47,302 bases of DNA from positions 1 through 47,302 of the forward strand of contig JAQXDG010000173.1 of the NCBI GenBank assembly GCA_029251505.1, written 5' to 3'. The DNA comes from Glaciecola sp. (GTDB taxonomy: Bacteria; Pseudomonadota; Gammaproteobacteria; Enterobacterales; Alteromonadaceae). Position 1 is the stretch's first letter, and every line of letters starts with the position of its first letter. Both the position numbers and the translations under genes were made by a program. Shown in pieces: positions 10,220 to 19,045 of this stretch. A model generated the notes under the pieces. It saw nothing but the letters and a program-made list of their open reading frames with translations, was not told where the DNA came from and did no database searches.

Positions 10220-11962
10220 CTATTGATTAAACGTGAGATTAGCAACGTTCGTTGCTTCTAAACCATCTGGCGCAATATTCAGTAACTGCAATGCGCCTCC
10301 CATAATTTTTGAAAATACCGGTGCAGCCGTATCTCCGGCATAATATAAGTCCCCACCGGGTTCATTGATTAGCACAACCACTACGATTTGTGGGTCTGAA
10401 ACCGGTGCTACACCAGCAAATATATTGACATAATTATCGCCATAGCCACCTGCAATCGCTTTACGACTGGTCCCCGTTTTACCGGCAACGCGATAACCGG
10501 CAACAGCGGCTTTAGTCGCAGACCCTCCTTTTTGAGTCACACTTTCCATCATTTCCAATACGGCTTGCGTGTTTTGAGCGCTAAAGACTTGTTCTGTTTG
10601 TTTGTGGTTATTGTGTTTGATGATGGTTAATTCACGATTAGCTCCACCATTGGCTAACGTGGTATACATGCGACCGAGTTGTGCGGTGGTCACTGATAAA
10701 CCATAACCAAATGATAATGTCGCTAACTCAAATTCTGACCAGCGATTGCGCTCATGAAATAAGCCCGCGCTTTCGCCTAGTAAACTCATACCCGTATCCG
10801 ACATTAAGCCCATGTTGTAATACGTATCCAATAAAAACTCTTTGGGTACTGACAAAGCCAGTTTTGTGGTTCCAATATTGCTCGATTTTTGGATAATGCT
10901 ACGTAAGTCTAATTCACCATAATTATGGCTGTCTTGCACTCGACTCCCACCCAAGCGCATCCAACCTGGATTAGTATCAATGATGTCGTCTTTTTTTATG
11001 ACACCAAATTCTAATGCGCTTAATACCGCTAAAGGTTTTACTGCAGAACCCGGTTCAAATGCATCCGTGACAACACGGTTGCGGATTCGATGCGCACCGG
11101 TATTCTTTCGATTATTAGGATTGTAGGATGGGCCATTGACCATTGCCAAGACTTCCGCAGTTTCAACATCAATCACTAAAGCAGAAGCCGAACGTGCTTG
11201 ATAGACCGTGAGCGCTTTTTTAATCTCTTTGTAAGCCAGTGCTTGTATTCGTTGATCAATCGTTAAGACTAAATCACTGGCTTTTTTACCTTCTTTTTCT
11301 TTTAACAACTCAATTTGGCGACCTTTACCATCCCGACGAATATAACGTCTATCCGGTGTACCGGTTAAATAGTCGTTGAACAAATATTCAATGCCTTCGA
11401 TCCCTTTATCATCCACATTGGTGAAGCCAATTACATGTGCCGAAACTTCTCCAGATGGATAATAACGACGAGATTCATCGCGTAAGTACACCCCAGGAAT
11501 ATCCAGTTCATCCACATAATTCGCCATTGCAGGCGTCACTTGCCGTTGCAAATACACAAACCGACGTTTGGGATTACTGACCTTTGCCATTAAGGCTTGT
11601 GTATCATTTTTTAATACTTTGGCTAATGCATCCCAGCGACGCACGTCAGCCAGTGAATTTTGTTGTGCGATGATTTTAGGATCGGCATAAATTGCTTGAA
11701 CCGGAATACTCACGGCAAGCTCTTGACCGTTGCGATCCATGATCAGACCGCGGTGAGCAGCAGCTTCACGCACGCGTTTAGTGCGATTATCACCTTGTTT
11801 GATTAACTGGTCTGGCTCAATCACTTGAATAAAAGCGGCTCTGACCCCAATTCCGGTAAACACTAAACAAATGCAAATCACAACAAACACAAACCGCCAA
11901 TACACCGTAGCAGGCGCTTGAGCTAGTTGAGTAGTCTTAGCTGCTTTAGATTGCTTAGTCAT
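10220..11962 (-). CDS. ftsI: penicillin-binding protein 3, septal transpeptidase FtsI
   Basis: FtsI is the class B penicillin-binding protein that cross-links septal peptidoglycan. 580 residues: a cytoplasmic N-terminus, one membrane span near 21-43, a dimerisation domain, and the transpeptidase domain. Catalytic motifs are in order: SxxK as SAVK with Ser306 and Lys309, SSN near 361, and KTGT near 497. The gene overlaps ftsL by ATGA. The C-terminus is close to that of E. coli PBP3 in position, so there is no sign that a fused or truncated murE remains downstream. Confidence 0.97.
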   Translation of the reverse strand: MTKQSKAAKTTQLAQAPATVYWRFVFVVICICLVFTGIGVRAAFIQVIEPDQLIKQGDNRTKRVREAAAHRGLIMDRNGQELAVSIPVQAIYADPKIIAQQNSLADVRRWDALAKVLKNDTQALMAKVSNPKRRFVYLQRQVTPAMANYVDELDIPGVYLRDESRRYYPSGEVSAHVIGFTNVDDKGIEGIEYLFNDYLTGTPDRRYIRRDGKGRQIELLKEKEGKKASDLVLTIDQRIQALAYKEIKKALTVYQARSASALVIDVETAEVLAMVNGPSYNPNNRKNTGAHRIRNRVVTDAFEPGSAVKPLAVLSALEFGVIKKDDIIDTNPGWMRLGGSRVQDSHNYGELDLRSIIQKSSNIGTTKLALSVPKEFLLDTYYNMGLMSDTGMSLLGESAGLFHERNRWSEFELATLSFGYGLSVTTAQLGRMYTTLANGGANRELTIIKHNNHKQTEQVFSAQNTQAVLEMMESVTQKGGSATKAAVAGYRVAGKTGTSRKAIAGGYGDNYVNIFAGVAPVSDPQIVVVVLINEPGGDLYYAGDTAAPVFSKIMGGALQLLNIAPDGLEATNVANLTFNQ

Positions 11963-12273
11963 TCGATTTTCACCACAATCTCACTGTCTGCATCCGGACG
12001 CTTCATATTTAATTTTTTATTGACCAACGTTTCGATGCGGTTATGTTCGGTCAATGCGCTCTGTTCTAAAACTAAGTGTCGCCACTCTACATCCAATCGA
12101 TCCTGTTCTTGCATCAAGGCTTCTACTTCAATCGATAGCTGTCGATTATACTGCGCACTGAGTACTACGCTATAGGCGGTTCCCATAACGGCTAAAAACA
12201 ACAAAACCCGCGTAAAATTGCGGGTCAAATCCGTTAACATAATATCCACTAAACTCACGCGTTGGAGCGTCAT
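11959..12273 (-). CDS. ftsL: cell division protein FtsL
   Basis: FtsL is a small bitopic membrane protein that forms a complex with FtsB and FtsQ and activates FtsWI. 104 residues with one hydrophobic span near residues 22-43, followed by a periplasmic coiled-coil-like helix ([20 protein letters not shown]). Sequence conservation in the family is low, so the size, topology and place between rsmH and ftsI carry the call. Its ATG overlaps the rsmH stop, and its stop overlaps the ftsI ATG. Confidence 0.92.
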   Translation of the reverse strand: MTLQRVSLVDIMLTDLTRNFTRVLLFLAVMGTAYSVVLSAQYNRQLSIEVEALMQEQDRLDVEWRHLVLEQSALTEHNRIETLVNKKLNMKRPDADSEIVVKIE

Positions 12274-13202
12274 AGTTTTTCAGCCACACGCAACACCGAA
12301 CTTCGAGCCCGGGGATTAAGAGCAATCTCAGCGGCACTTGGTTTTGTCGCTTTACCGACTAATTTGAGCACTTTGTCAGCATCAATAACGGATTGCATAA
12401 TGGGCATATTATGCGGCACTTGTTTACCTTTGCTTTGTTCGCGCATAAAACGTTTAACCATGCGATCTTCTAACGAATGAAAGCTGATAACGGTTAGACG
12501 GCCACCTGGTTTTAACAATTTTACTGCTGCTTTTAAACCATCACGTAATTGGTCTAATTCGCTATTGATGTAAATGCGAATTCCCTGGAAAGCCCGTGTG
12601 GCTGGGTGTTTATGTTTATCTTTAACAGGCATTGCATCGGCAATTATTTTAGCTAATTGTAAGGTATGCGTAATCGGGGTATGTGCGCGAGTGTTAACGA
12701 TGGCATGGGCAATACGTTTACCAAACTTTTCTTCACCAAACTCTTTGATTACTTGCGCAATATCTTGTTCGTCTGCATACATCAACCACTCCGCAGCACT
12801 ATGCCCAGAACTGGTATCCATTCTCATATCAAGTGGTCCATCACGTAAAAAACTAAATCCACGTTCTGATTCATCTAATTGTGGTGAAGACACACCGAGA
12901 TCCATCAAAATACCATCGACTTGTCCATGTAACTCGTTGGTTGGTGACACATCATCCATTTGTGAAAATGCACTATGCACAATCGAAAAACTGGGATTAG
13001 TTTGGAATCGTTCAGCGGCTTTGATAGCACTGGGATCACGATCGAATGCAATCAAGCGACCATTTTCTGATAAACCATGTAAAATATGACTTGAATGACC
13101 CCCTCGGCCAAATGTCGCGTCAATATAAATACCATCAGGTTTAATATCTAAACCCGCAATCGATTCGTGCAACAGCACCGACGTGTGGGCGGGATCCATC
13201 AT
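12270..13202 (-). CDS. rsmH: 16S rRNA (cytosine(1402)-N4)-methyltransferase RsmH
   Basis: RsmH (MraW) uses S-adenosylmethionine to methylate N4 of C1402 in the ribosomal P site. 310 residues. The N-terminus has [10 protein letters not shown] and the SAM-binding signature [14 protein letters not shown] near residues 28-41. Later marks are [13 protein letters not shown] near 100, the internal [11 protein letters not shown] segment near 205, [12 protein letters not shown] near 245, and the closing [13 protein letters not shown]. It overlaps mraZ by ATGA and ftsL by ATGA. Confidence 0.97.
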   Translation of the reverse strand: MMDPAHTSVLLHESIAGLDIKPDGIYIDATFGRGGHSSHILHGLSENGRLIAFDRDPSAIKAAERFQTNPSFSIVHSAFSQMDDVSPTNELHGQVDGILMDLGVSSPQLDESERGFSFLRDGPLDMRMDTSSGHSAAEWLMYADEQDIAQVIKEFGEEKFGKRIAHAIVNTRAHTPITHTLQLAKIIADAMPVKDKHKHPATRAFQGIRIYINSELDQLRDGLKAAVKLLKPGGRLTVISFHSLEDRMVKRFMREQSKGKQVPHNMPIMQSVIDADKVLKLVGKATKPSAAEIALNPRARSSVLRVAEKL

Positions 13203-13657
13203 AATGAGAAGTCCTGTAAGCGTTCGGTTAGCTCAAAATCACCTTGCTGTTCAGTCTGAATATCTTGTTCAATCTGTTGTTGCCAAACATCAGCATCCCA
13301 AATTTCAAATTTATTTAATTGCCCAACTAGCATAATTTGCTTATTTAGTTTGGCGTGCTGGCGCAGTGGAGTAGAAAGATGAAAACGGCCATTTTTATCC
13401 ATATCCCCTTCCATGGCATAACCAAGTAAAAGGCGACGGATGCGGCGTTCATGCGGATTAGTGGTGGAAAGTTTTTGGAGTTTTAACTCGATTTCTTCCC
13501 ATTCATGGAGTGGGTAAAGTAGCAAACAGCTTTGTACAGTATCAATGGTACACACCAAGCGCCCGGCACAATCATCTAGCAATGACTGACGATACCGAGT
13601 TGGTATTGCCACCCTGCCTTTGACATCTAGATTGATTGCGTTTGCGCCGCGGAACAT
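13199..13657 (-). CDS. mraZ: transcriptional regulator MraZ
   Basis: MraZ is a ring-forming DNA-binding protein of the AbrB/SpoVT superfamily that represses the dcw promoter in E. coli. The protein has 152 residues with two copies of the MraZ domain: [22 protein letters not shown] at the N-terminus (D-x-K-G-R near 10-14) and [14 protein letters not shown] (D-x-N-G-R near 86) in the second half. AAGGG lies upstream of the ATG. It is the first gene of the cluster, and its predicted operator lies about 120 bases upstream, which fits autoregulation. Confidence 0.96.
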   Translation of the reverse strand: MFRGANAINLDVKGRVAIPTRYRQSLLDDCAGRLVCTIDTVQSCLLLYPLHEWEEIELKLQKLSTTNPHERRIRRLLLGYAMEGDMDKNGRFHLSTPLRQHAKLNKQIMLVGQLNKFEIWDADVWQQQIEQDIQTEQQGDFELTERLQDFSL

Positions 13658-13780
13658 TCCAAGACCCTTTTTAGTATTATTGAGACTTTATTTTGGTAAT
13701 GATGGCGTGGTGGAAGATTATTATTTTTATGTTTTTGTCACAGGTTTTTAATCATTTACATGTCCGTATGTCTTAATGAT

Positions 13781-13808
13781 CCACTTTTTGCCACTTTTAC
13801 CCACTTTT
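13781..13808 (-). promoter_or_regulatory. MraZ operator (three tandem repeats)
   Basis: CCACTTTT occurs three times on the plus strand, starting at 13781, 13791 and 13801. Read in the direction of mraZ this is AAAAGTGG repeated every 10 bases. The E. coli MraZ site is likewise a set of TGGG-type repeats with 10-base spacing in front of mraZ. The rest of the stretch 13658-13985 is A+T-rich leader. GTGACA and TAATAAT elements about 70 bases before mraZ could belong to the promoter, but I am not sure of them. Confidence 0.8.
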
Positions 13809-13910
13809 GTGAGTTTATTGCCTAATCGGATCCACGTCAACACAAATAAACAAATAAAACGCCCTGACACTCTGCCCAGTCATCGTCGGGGTCGCGATAA
13901 ATAATAGGTA

Positions 13911-13946
13911 AAAAAAAACCACCGCCTAAGGGCAGTGGTTTTTTTA
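13911..13946. terminator. bidirectional terminator hairpin
   Basis: A hairpin with arms ACCACCGCC and GGCAGTGGT (one mismatch) is flanked by an A run on one side and a T run on the other, so it can work in both directions. On the minus strand it lies 40 bases after the stop of the SapC-family gene and separates it from the dcw promoter. Confidence 0.8.
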
Positions 13947-13985
13947 TAACAATATGAAGTAGTTAGTCTATGCCGACTGGACTAC

Positions 13986-14777
13986 CTAGGCTTTATCAGC
14001 AGCTTCTTTTTCTGCTAAAGCTTTCGCTTGAGCCGCAGCCTCAGCAGCTAAATTAACGATTTGTAATGAACGAATTGGTTTGTCAGTTTTGTTCGACAAT
14101 TCAACTAAACGGTTCAACTGGCTTAAAGACATCATTAATGCATAAATTGCTCCAGAGAAGCCTTTTTTGTGTAACGTTAAGATTTCTTCGTCAGGCAAGT
14201 TAAATAATTTGTTTTCATCGATGCTTAACATACCCGTAATTGCGCGGCGTTCACCGGCATCAGTTACCATGCGGATTTCGATTTCAGTTAACAGGTCAAG
14301 CTCAACCACTTTAGTGATGAATTCTTGCGTTAGACGCTCTGAATTAGCTAAGAAGTCTAAAAACTCTAAACGATTTTTTAATAAATCAGCCGCTTCACCT
14401 TCAGCCGTAAATAACGGAGCGCCGTCATCGGTTATCAATGCAGACGCATCATCAATGAACACACCTAAATTACCGTTATCCGGACGAATATCAAAAGGGT
14501 AGCGTTGAATATTCATAGGAACTTGTGGTGCCTGCCAGCGACCTTCAGCAAAATATAGATTCGATTCTTTTTCGATTCCTAACATACATACTGTATGGTG
14601 ATTGCCTGTTTTTTCGTCCTTGATAAATACCATCGGAATAGCGCCAGCTAATTGTGCAAACTCACGGATTGAAGCAGCGGCAAGGTGAGTGTTTTGCGTA
14701 AATGCAAAATCATTTTTCGTAGATAGTTTAATATCTTTGTGTACGGCTTTATCTAAAGGTACGTAATTCATCGCCAT
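13986..14777 (-). CDS. SapC family protein
   Basis: This looks like a member of the SapC family, named after a Campylobacter S-layer-associated protein, whose function in other bacteria is not established. 263 residues without a signal peptide. The opening MNYVPLDKAVHKDIK, the central YPFDIRPD and GAPLFTAEGEAADLL segments and the late hydrophobic stretch near 218-228 fit the family. The C-terminus is alanine-rich and helical (AAEAAAQAKALAEKEAADKA). In many marine proteobacteria relatives lie near TonB receptors and flavin halogenases; nothing like that is adjacent here. It appears to be transcribed alone, with a terminator after it and a 172-base divergent gap before the dipeptidase. Confidence 0.75.
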   Translation of the reverse strand: MAMNYVPLDKAVHKDIKLSTKNDFAFTQNTHLAAASIREFAQLAGAIPMVFIKDEKTGNHHTVCMLGIEKESNLYFAEGRWQAPQVPMNIQRYPFDIRPDNGNLGVFIDDASALITDDGAPLFTAEGEAADLLKNRLEFLDFLANSERLTQEFITKVVELDLLTEIEIRMVTDAGERRAITGMLSIDENKLFNLPDEEILTLHKKGFSGAIYALMMSLSQLNRLVELSNKTDKPIRSLQIVNLAAEAAAQAKALAEKEAADKA

Positions 14778-14949
14778 GGGAAATATTCTCGTTGTTATGA
14801 TAGTAAGTTAAGTTATGGGATGATTATGTGAAAATTCAACCGTAATGTCATGTTATATCCAAAAATTGTTACAAAAATGTGAGTTTTTTCTATTTTTTTA
14901 ATTGTGTTAGAGTGTAGATGTGTAAATTTTAACCAACAAGGATTGACGG

Positions 14950-16176
14950 ATGGTGAAACATCGTACAAGTGTCACTGCGGTATATTTACTTGCTGCATTA
15001 GGATTATCGGGCTGCACAGCTAAGCCCCCTGCAACTGAGCTAACCCAAGCACAACGGATTGCCCAATCGGCGATTATTGTTGATGGTCATATAGATGTGC
15101 CTTATCGGGTTAATAAACACTGGGTCGATGTGACTCAAGCAACGGCTGGTGGTGATTTTGATTACCCTCGTGCAGTACAAGGCGGTTTAAATGCGCCCTT
15201 TATGTCGATTTATGTCCCTGCTAGTTTGGATAACTCCAAAGCATCCACTCAGTTAGCTAACACCTTAATCGATACGGTTGAAGCAATCGTTGCGCGCGCG
15301 CCAGATAAATTTGCTATTGCGACCACAGTAGCAGATGTGCGTAAGCAGTTTACCCAAGGATTGATTTCGCTTCCTTTAGGCATGGAAAATGGCTCACCGA
15401 TACAAGGTGATTTAGCCAACTTACAACACTTTTATGATCGTGGGATCCGTTATATCACGTTAGCGCATTCACAAAGCAATCATATTAGTGATTCATCCTA
15501 TGATATTCGTAAACGTTGGCAAGGGTTGTCTCCGTTTGGAAAAACGCTGATCAATCAGATGAATAACCTAGGAATGTTGATCGATATATCACATGTCTCA
15601 GACCAAGCTTTTTATCACGTTATCGAGCTATCCCGCGCACCTGTGATTGCTTCGCATTCGTCGATTCGTTTTTTCACCCCAGGATGGGAGCGCAATATGG
15701 ATCAAGCGATGCTCAAAGCACTGGGAGCAAACGGTGGGGTGATTATGATTAATTTTGGCTCTGGTTTTGTCAGTCCTCAAGCTCGTCAATGGTGGGACCG
15801 TTTAGTGGCGTTACGCGAACAATGGGCTGTTGAATTTGGTCAAACGAGTGCCGAAACGCTGGCGTTAGAGGCGGAGTATAGACAGACTAATCCATATCCA
15901 TTCGCCGACTTAGAGACCGTTCTGGATCATATTGATTTGGTTAAAGCGACAATAGGTGCTGAGCATATAGGCATTGGCTCTGATTTTGATGGTGTCGGCA
16001 ATACCTTACCGACACAATTGAAGGATGTCTCTACCTACCCTAATTTGATCCAAGGACTGCTCGACCGAGGCTACAGCGAAAAAGACATCACCGGTATATT
16101 AGGCCTAAATTTATTACGTGTATGGGAGCAAGTAGAACAGCTCGCTACGCCTGTCACCAAAACAGTATCAGATTAA
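14950..16176 (+). CDS. membrane dipeptidase (peptidase M19), lipoprotein
   Basis: A zinc dipeptidase of the renal dipeptidase family that would cleave dipeptides in the periplasm or at the cell surface. 408 residues. A lipoprotein signal with lipobox LSGC (Cys22) opens the protein. Family metal ligands are visible: the HxD pair in DGHIDVPYR near residues 45-53, the bridging glutamate in GMENGSP near 140, histidines in THAHSQSNH-like ITLAHSQSNH near 180 and ISHVSD near 218, ASHSSIR near 235, and GIGSDFDGV near 345. AAGGA precedes the ATG. The 3' end overlaps the convergent small gene by 9 bases. Confidence 0.9.
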   Translation: MVKHRTSVTAVYLLAALGLSGCTAKPPATELTQAQRIAQSAIIVDGHIDVPYRVNKHWVDVTQATAGGDFDYPRAVQGGLNAPFMSIYVPASLDNSKASTQLANTLIDTVEAIVARAPDKFAIATTVADVRKQFTQGLISLPLGMENGSPIQGDLANLQHFYDRGIRYITLAHSQSNHISDSSYDIRKRWQGLSPFGKTLINQMNNLGMLIDISHVSDQAFYHVIELSRAPVIASHSSIRFFTPGWERNMDQAMLKALGANGGVIMINFGSGFVSPQARQWWDRLVALREQWAVEFGQTSAETLALEAEYRQTNPYPFADLETVLDHIDLVKATIGAEHIGIGSDFDGVGNTLPTQLKDVSTYPNLIQGLLDRGYSEKDITGILGLNLLRVWEQVEQLATPVTKTVSD

Positions 16177-16443
16177 TAGTAAAAATCCGACAAAGGTAAA
16201 AAAGGCAATCCCGATATACGGAAATGGGGATTGCCAAATCGACATAGGTTTCATTTCCACTTTGACCGGTTGCTGTAACTCACCCGATAAGATGTCTTTG
16301 CGCTTTTTCATGAAGTACACTTGTAAGCCTATCGCCAAAACTATGGCTAACGCCATCCAAATGCTAAACTCCTCATACAACCAAACGGCGTAAAAATACA
16401 AAAAAACATATATCGCTATAATTATCCAAAAAAAACCTCTCAT
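16168..16443 (-). CDS. small membrane protein of unknown function
   Basis: I do not recognise this protein. About 91 residues from the ATG at 16443, chosen because AAGGA sits at a good distance before it; an in-frame GTG at 16473 would add ten hydrophilic residues. It has three hydrophobic stretches, near 3-21, 27-43 and 71-90, separated by a basic loop (MKKRKD), so a three-span inner-membrane protein is likely. It lies 43 bases after the alpha/beta hydrolase gene on the same strand and could share its transcript. Confidence 0.6.
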   Translation of the reverse strand: MRGFFWIIIAIYVFLYFYAVWLYEEFSIWMALAIVLAIGLQVYFMKKRKDILSGELQQPVKVEMKPMSIWQSPFPYIGIAFFTFVGFLLLI

Positions 16444-16486
16444 GCCACTTTCCTTCTTATTATCAGTTGTCACGCATAAACTTAGG

Positions 16487-17581
16487 TTATTGCGCCAAAA
16501 AATTAACCGCCATCGCCATCATGTGGCCGTATACAGGATTTGCTTTTACCACATCACAATTCGCTAACGGATTGGGGTCGTCCAGACCAATAACGCTAAC
16601 CTGAGCTTCATTAAGTGGTAAATTTGCATGGCAAACATGCATGCTCTCTGCAATTTCAAACAATGTGTGCGGAGCAATAGCGACGCTAATCAGCGCTTGT
16701 ATTCCTAAAATCGGCGTGATTTGATCATATTGTGAATGCGCAGCAAAAATAGGTATGTTAATCCCTGAAGTGGTGTCTAAACGTTTACGCACACTGCGAA
16801 TAATATCCATTAAAATTAGCGCAGCATGGTTAGATATTTCAGGGTACTTAAATGGATTTTGCGATGTCGTGACATAATCACCATCGATTATTTTGCTGAT
16901 CCACTTAGCAAACGGAATTTTCGATAACGTTTCGGCATTCTCCGCTAAACGCAATGCACCGGAAAACAACATCAACCCATCAACGTTGGCTAAATGATCA
17001 AGCATATAGTCAGTGGCTAATGTGCCTCCGGATGAAAACCCGCCTACAACTAACTCAGTACCTAATTCCCTGACAGTAGCAATGACTTGTTGAACGTATT
17101 CACGCCAAATCTGAGCTAATTGAGGATCGTGTAATATTGCAGTAGGGTTGTTGACTCCATGTCCAGGGAGTAGTCCCACAACAACCGTATGACCTTTGGC
17201 ATGGAGCTCTTGAGCAATAGAAAGGAGATAATATGGTGAATCACTCAAACCATGAAATAATACAATTAGTTTTTTTGTAGGTTGGGCGTGAGCAAGAATA
17301 AAAGGTGCGTTACCCGCATTACGTAACAATTCGCCACAGACTTGAATACTGTTATCAAGCGCTAAAATTGGCATTTGCTTGGCGGTTAATCGCTTCGTAA
17401 TGGGATAATCAAGACAAGGAGTCAGGGAGCCAATCCAAGGTATATGCAATTGCGCAAACTCATCGCTAATGTGATTGTTAGCGCCATTCAGAGAGCTATA
17501 AAGAGTGCCACTCATAGAGGAAAAGCTTAGCACGCTGATAAGCATACCAAAGAGTAAAACAATACAACGAAATAAAAACAT
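16487..17581 (-). CDS. alpha/beta hydrolase
   Basis: A serine hydrolase of the alpha/beta fold, perhaps an esterase or lysophospholipase-like enzyme; the substrate cannot be told. 364 residues. A hydrophobic N-terminus (residues 1-22) could be a signal peptide or anchor. The oxyanion region is HGLSDSP near 110, the nucleophile elbow is GFSSGG with Ser183, an aspartate candidate lies in HSQYDQITP near 284, and the histidine is in ESMHVCH near 310. Four cysteines in the mature part are compatible with a periplasmic location. It is separated from prsR by a terminator. Confidence 0.8.
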   Translation of the reverse strand: MFLFRCIVLLFGMLISVLSFSSMSGTLYSSLNGANNHISDEFAQLHIPWIGSLTPCLDYPITKRLTAKQMPILALDNSIQVCGELLRNAGNAPFILAHAQPTKKLIVLFHGLSDSPYYLLSIAQELHAKGHTVVVGLLPGHGVNNPTAILHDPQLAQIWREYVQQVIATVRELGTELVVGGFSSGGTLATDYMLDHLANVDGLMLFSGALRLAENAETLSKIPFAKWISKIIDGDYVTTSQNPFKYPEISNHAALILMDIIRSVRKRLDTTSGINIPIFAAHSQYDQITPILGIQALISVAIAPHTLFEIAESMHVCHANLPLNEAQVSVIGLDDPNPLANCDVVKANPVYGHMMAMAVNFLAQ

Positions 17582-17604
17582 TAACGTGCCTATGGGTGAT
17601 AAAA

Positions 17605-17652
17605 ATAAAGCGTCAATGCGCTAATCTTTGGATTATGACACTGACGCTTTAT
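17605..17652 (-). terminator. terminator after prsR
   Basis: An 11-bp perfect inverted repeat (ATAAAGCGTCA / TGACGCTTTAT) with a loop of 26 bases is followed on the minus strand by TTTTTATC. It lies 15 bases after the prsR stop. The long loop makes it atypical, but position and U-rich tail fit an intrinsic terminator. Confidence 0.65.
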
Positions 17653-17666
17653 AATTAGCAAATTAA

Positions 17667-19025
17667 TCAGACACTAGTTTTGAGATCTTCTAAGTGATAT
17701 TTGTCAATTAACGAATAGAGTGTAGGGCGAGTTACACCTAATAACTCTGCTGCTTTGGACATGTTTTTATCCGCTCGAGTATAGGCTCTGCGAATCGCTT
17801 TACTTTCGGCTTCTTCGCGGATAGTACGTAAATTCAATACTTCAACCATTTGCACTTCAGCCGACACAAACAATGATAAATCATCCGCATGGATCACATT
17901 CCCTTCGGCTAAGATCACCGCAGATTTCAGTTTGTTTTGAAGTTCACGAATATTACCTGGCCATTGATGCTGTAACATTGCTTTGATAGCCGAGTCACTA
18001 AAGCCTTTCACTTTACTACTAAAATCTTCGGCATATTGTTTCAAGAATGTTTTGGCGAGTAAAATCACATCGTTTTCGCGATCACGTAGTGGTGGAATAT
18101 TAATGACCATTTCCCCAACGCGATAGAACAAATCTTCACGAAACGTTTCCCCGCTGACCATGGTTTGCAAGTCTCTGTGCGTTGCACAGACAACACGAAT
18201 ATCGACATTGATTTCACTGCGTCCCCCCACTCGTTCAATGACGCGCTCTTGTAAAAACCGAAGCATTTTGGCTTGTAGTCCAATCGGCATATCCCCTATT
18301 TCATCCAAGAACAGCGTACCACCTTGTGCTGTCTCTATTTTACCTAACGTGGTTTTATTCGCTCCCGTAAACGCCCCCTTTTCATACCCAAACAGCTCAC
18401 TTTCAAGTAAGTTTTCAGGTATTGAAGCACAGTTAATGGCAACAAAAGGTTTTTCAGCTCTCGGACTTGCTTCATGAATACTTCGGGCAAACACCTCTTT
18501 TCCCGTTCCACTTTCCCCCAGTAATAAGGTTGTAATATCCGTTTTAGCAATTTTTTCTGCGCGTTTACTTACCGTTTGAATTGATTCTGATACACCGATA
18601 ATTCGTCCCATTGAAGGTCGTGTCGCCATTAAACGTCGGTTTTGAGCTTCGAGACTAGACACATGCAGCGCACGGGCAACTAAAATTTTAATGGTATCGG
18701 AATCAATGGGTTTTTGATAAAAATCATATGCCCCTAATTCAATCGCGTGTAACGCATGTTCTTTATCGTTATTACCAGTCACGACAATAACTTTAGTGTG
18801 GTGGGCTAATGATAAAATTTCTTCGAGGGCTTTTAAGCCCTCAGAGGCATTAGCAGGATCGGGAGGCAATCCGAGGTCTAGCGTAACGACAGTCGGTTCA
18901 AATCGACGCAACTGAGTAATGGCAGATTTCCGATCGTCTGCAAACACCACATCAAAATCGGTTAAACTCCACTTTAACTGTTTCTGAATGCCCAAATCAT
19001 CATCGACGACTAATACTTTGCTCAT
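17667..19025 (-). CDS. prsR: PEP-CTERM-box sigma-54 response regulator PrsR
   Basis: A response regulator of the NtrC group that works with PrsK; in other bacteria the pair is linked to exosortase/PEP-CTERM exopolysaccharide and surface protein systems. 452 residues in three parts: a receiver domain with phosphoacceptor Asp50 (TLDLGLPP), a AAA+ domain with Walker A GESGTGKE near 170, the sigma-54 contact loop GAFTGA near 222 and Walker B GGTLFLDEIGD near 238, and a Fis-type helix-turn-helix (NMSKAAELLGVTRPTLYSLI) at the end. AAGGATAGAG precedes the ATG. It follows prsK by 20 bases. The PrsR name rests on similarity plus the pairing; general NtrC-type function is certain. Confidence 0.92.
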   Translation of the reverse strand: MSKVLVVDDDLGIQKQLKWSLTDFDVVFADDRKSAITQLRRFEPTVVTLDLGLPPDPANASEGLKALEEILSLAHHTKVIVVTGNNDKEHALHAIELGAYDFYQKPIDSDTIKILVARALHVSSLEAQNRRLMATRPSMGRIIGVSESIQTVSKRAEKIAKTDITTLLLGESGTGKEVFARSIHEASPRAEKPFVAINCASIPENLLESELFGYEKGAFTGANKTTLGKIETAQGGTLFLDEIGDMPIGLQAKMLRFLQERVIERVGGRSEINVDIRVVCATHRDLQTMVSGETFREDLFYRVGEMVINIPPLRDRENDVILLAKTFLKQYAEDFSSKVKGFSDSAIKAMLQHQWPGNIRELQNKLKSAVILAEGNVIHADDLSLFVSAEVQMVEVLNLRTIREEAESKAIRRAYTRADKNMSKAAELLGVTRPTLYSLIDKYHLEDLKTSV

Positions 19026-19045
19026 GCTCTATCCTTGATTGACGG

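Noticed and set aside
12574-13089. 171-codon open frame opposite rsmH
   Set aside because: Antisense shadow of a fully conserved gene; product resembles nothing and has no start signals.
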